NCBI GenBank assembly: GCA_041581135.1
Contig: JBFGCM010000086.1
Span: 1 to 15,555 of the forward strand
Direction: 5' to 3'
Length of the DNA: 15,555 nucleotides
Source: JBFGCM01 sp041581135
GTDB lineage: Bacteria; Actinomycetota; Acidimicrobiia; Spongiisociales; UBA5794
Shown here: one piece after another, positions 13,794 through 15,555 of the stretch
Layout of the letters: every line of letters starts with the position of its first letter
How positions within the stretch are numbered: the stretch's first letter is position 1
Position numbers and translations under genes: made by a program
The notes under the pieces: generated by a model
What the model was told of the DNA's origin: nothing
Seen by the model: the letters and a program-made list of their open reading frames with translations, nothing else
Database searches by the model: none

Positions 13794-15383
13794 ATGGACC
13801 GATCTGGGGTCTTGCCCCGCGTGCTCATTGTCGAGTCTGACCCGGCTGAGCTGGCTGCGCTCGAGCGCACGCTGGACGCCGACGGTCCTTTCGAGGTCGC
13901 CACCGCACGAGATGGTGACGAAGCGCTGCACGTCGCCTCGGCGATGGCCCCCGACGTGGCCGTCGTGGACGTTGCATCGCTGGGACCCGATGCGGCGGCG
14001 AAGGCACGGGAGCTTCGGGCGGTCACCAACTTCTCCGCCAAGATCGTGGCCGTCGCCGGTGAGAGCGACGCCGACAGGGTCGCCGAGCTGGTCGCTGCCG
14101 GAGCCCGCGCCTACGTCCTGAAGCAGAAGCGCGACGAGGTGGTCGGAGCGGTGCGCGCCGTGACCGCCGGATCGGGTCTGCTGTCCCCCGAGGTCACCCG
14201 CCCGGTCCTGGATGAGGTGGCTCGGCTCTACGAAAGAGAGAAGGTCCGCAACGACGAGCTGGAAGACCTGGTGCGCCAGCTACAGGACCTGTCGGTCACG
14301 GACTGGCTCACCGGTCTCAAGAACCACGGCTACTACTTCGAACGGCTGTCGGAGGAGATGGATCGCGGGCTGCGCCATCGGCGCTCGCTCTCGGTGGTGA
14401 TTGCCGACATCGACGACTTCAAGATCATCAACGACACCCGGGGCCACGCCGCCGGCGACCGGGTGCTCCAGGAGGTGTCGGCCATCATGGCGGACACGAT
14501 TCGATCCGCCGACATCGTCTGCCGAATCGGCGGCGAGGAGTTCGGCATGCTCCTGCCCGAAACCGATCCTCAGGGCGCTCAGCTCGTCGCCGAGCGCGTA
14601 CGTGAGCAAGTGGCAGCCCTCACCATCTCCGGGGTGGGCAAGGTCACCGTGAGCCTGGGCATCGCTTCGGTGCCACAGCACGCCGTCGATCGCGACGAGC
14701 TCATGGAGGCGGCCGATCGGGCCCTCTATCTCGCCAAGCGTGAGGGCAAGAACCGTTCCCGAATCGCCGGCGAGGTGGTGACGCTCGGTCGCACGAACGC
14801 CGCCTCCAATCGGAACGGACGGATGCAGATCGTGGATCTCCTCGTCCGAGTGCTGCGACTGCGTGACCCCAGCATGGCCGACCACGCCGCCCATACCGCC
14901 GAGATCGCGGTGGCGATCGGCGCCCACCTGTCTCTCTCCACGTCGAAGCTCGAGCATCTGCGGGTAGCGGCCCTGCTCCAAGACGTCGGCAAGATCGGCG
15001 TGCCGGACCGCATCCTCCACAAGCGTGGTCCCCTGACCGAAGACGAGTGGGAGATCATCAAGGAGCATCCCAAGAAGGGCTTCGAGCTCGTTGGTGGTCT
15101 GGTGCACCCGGAGGCCGGAGAGGCAGTGCTCGCCAACCACGAGCGCTTCGACGGCAAGGGCTATCCCCGGAACCTCCAAGGCGACGAGATCCCACTGCTG
15201 GCGCGCATCCTGTTGGTCGCCGACGCCTTCACCGCCATGACCATGCCCCGACCGTTCCGTGACGCGATGGCGCGATCCGAGGCCTTGGACGAGCTCGAGT
15301 TGAACGCCGGCACGCAGTTCGATCCCATGGTGGTCGACGCAATCGGCGAACTCTTGTTGGACGCCGACAGCACGGCCGCCTGA
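13794..15383 (+). CDS. REC-GGDEF-HD-GYP-like cyclic-di-GMP signalling protein
   Basis: 529 aa. Residues 9-125 are a response-regulator receiver (VLIVESDP at the start, phosphoacceptor Asp59 in PDVAVVDV, conserved Lys in AYVLK), but the usual Thr before the lysine is Ala (VAVAGES). A coiled linker follows (about 135-170). The GGDEF domain (about 172-328) has DWLTGLKNHGYY, the metal strand VVIADIDDFKIINDTRGHAAGD, active GGEEF (246-250) and the RxxD inhibitory site (237-240). An HD-GYP-like domain (about 345-520) keeps DGKGYP, KEHPKKG and VADAF but reads QDVGK (Gln396) for HDIGK and NHERFDG (Asn448) for HHERWDG. I infer a diguanylate cyclase whose phosphodiesterase is probably inactive. No Shine-Dalgarno is seen before ATG 13794, and alternative starts at TTG 13812 or GTG 13821 would shorten only the leading residues. 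Likely cytosolic, with the partner kinase not in view. Confidence 0.9.
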   Translation: MDRSGVLPRVLIVESDPAELAALERTLDADGPFEVATARDGDEALHVASAMAPDVAVVDVASLGPDAAAKARELRAVTNFSAKIVAVAGESDADRVAELVAAGARAYVLKQKRDEVVGAVRAVTAGSGLLSPEVTRPVLDEVARLYEREKVRNDELEDLVRQLQDLSVTDWLTGLKNHGYYFERLSEEMDRGLRHRRSLSVVIADIDDFKIINDTRGHAAGDRVLQEVSAIMADTIRSADIVCRIGGEEFGMLLPETDPQGAQLVAERVREQVAALTISGVGKVTVSLGIASVPQHAVDRDELMEAADRALYLAKREGKNRSRIAGEVVTLGRTNAASNRNGRMQIVDLLVRVLRLRDPSMADHAAHTAEIAVAIGAHLSLSTSKLEHLRVAALLQDVGKIGVPDRILHKRGPLTEDEWEIIKEHPKKGFELVGGLVHPEAGEAVLANHERFDGKGYPRNLQGDEIPLLARILLVADAFTAMTMPRPFRDAMARSEALDELELNAGTQFDPMVVDAIGELLLDADSTAA

Positions 15384-15384
15384 G

Positions 15385-15555
15385 CTACAACAACAGTGCC
15401 GCCGTGAGCAGGTAGGCGCCGAAGCCGACCAGGTCCGTGAACATCGTCAAGAAGATGTTCGCCGCCAGTGCGGGATCCTGCCCGAGGCGCTCCAGTAGGA
15501 GCGGGATGCCGGAGCCGACCACGGACGCCACGATCATGCCTATGAACACGGCCAC
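15385..15555 (-). CDS. mgtE: MgtE-type Mg2+ transporter, C-terminal fragment (cut by window edge)
   Basis: The minus frame is open from the right edge to a TAG at 15387-15385, giving 56 residues. They read VASVVGSGIPLLLERLG, then QDPALAANIFLTMFTDLVGFGAYLLTAALLL. This matches the last two transmembrane helices of MgtE: the GxxxPLLLxRLGxDPA loop, then TxxTDxxGxxxY, where the conserved Asp lines the Mg2+ pore. The rest of the gene (cytosolic N domain, CBS pair, first helices) lies beyond the window. It is convergent with the REC-GGDEF-HD gene with only 1 nt between the two stops and no visible terminator. Confidence 0.85.
   Translation of the reverse strand: MAVFIGMIVASVVGSGIPLLLERLGQDPALAANIFLTMFTDLVGFGAYLLTAALLL

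Noticed and set aside
1..15555. A novel defence, mobile or biosynthetic multi-gene system
   Set aside because: No transposase, integrase, nuclease, toxin-antitoxin, NRPS/PKS or phage genes were seen. Genes are mainly single housekeeping units in alternating orientation with no shared unusual composition.

Overview
This window looks like an ordinary chromosomal segment from a high-GC actinobacterium. By eye it resembles the Acidimicrobiia or a related non-mycobacterial lineage, but that placement is an inference. The grounds are the strong G/C third-position bias, TANNNT-type -10 boxes set very close to start codons (probable leaderless mRNAs), GTG starts with 4-nt overlaps, and an XRE-regulator/heparin-binding-hemagglutinin-like gene pair matching the Rv0474-Rv0475 (hbhA) arrangement of mycobacteria. 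I see no tRNA, rRNA, CRISPR array, insertion sequence, phage or plasmid gene, and coding density is very high (largest gap 117 bp).

Layout. (1) 1-3060, +: the 3' end of a very large surface protein, open at the left edge, made of PKD and cadherin/Ig-like repeats, a hydrophobic membrane segment and a C-terminal SH3b-like region. (2) 3134-3703, +: a MobA-like nucleotidyltransferase-fold protein with a degraded nucleotide-binding signature. (3) 3821-4225, +: a small helix-hairpin-helix (DUF4332-type) protein, ending at a strong hairpin. (4) 5226-4277, -: an XRE regulator followed 5 nt later by an HBHA-like Lys/Ala/Pro-tailed protein. (5) 5307-7678, +: a small unknown protein, then an aromatic amino acid pair, Thermotoga-type DAHP synthase and prephenate dehydrogenase with an ACT domain, overlapping by GTGA. 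(6) 7684-8859, -: an M20-family amidohydrolase, convergent with tyrA and divergent from (7) 8952-10088, +: a YbdK/GCS2-family carboxylate-amine ligase. (8) 10150-11841, +: glutamine-dependent NAD+ synthetase. (9) 11878-13106, +: a class IV PLP aminotransferase/lyase coupled by ATGA to an unknown 127-aa protein. (10) 13191-13730, +: a putative lipoprotein. (11) 13794-15383, +: a REC-GGDEF-HD-GYP signalling protein with an intact diguanylate cyclase motif but a damaged HD-GYP site. (12) 15385-15555, -: the C-terminus of an MgtE-type Mg2+ transporter, cut by the right edge.

The genes are mostly independent housekeeping units, not one system. The clearest functional couplings are aroF-tyrA (entry into the shikimate pathway plus the tyrosine branch, both with ferredoxin/ACT-like regulatory modules) and the XRE-hbhA-like pair. 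I found no convincing novel multi-gene system. The observations most worth a second look are the degenerate HD-GYP domain behind an active-looking GGDEF domain, the Glu-to-Asp change at a metal ligand of the DAHP synthase, the topology of the large surface protein, the degenerate MobA-fold protein, and the recurrent leaderless-type promoters.
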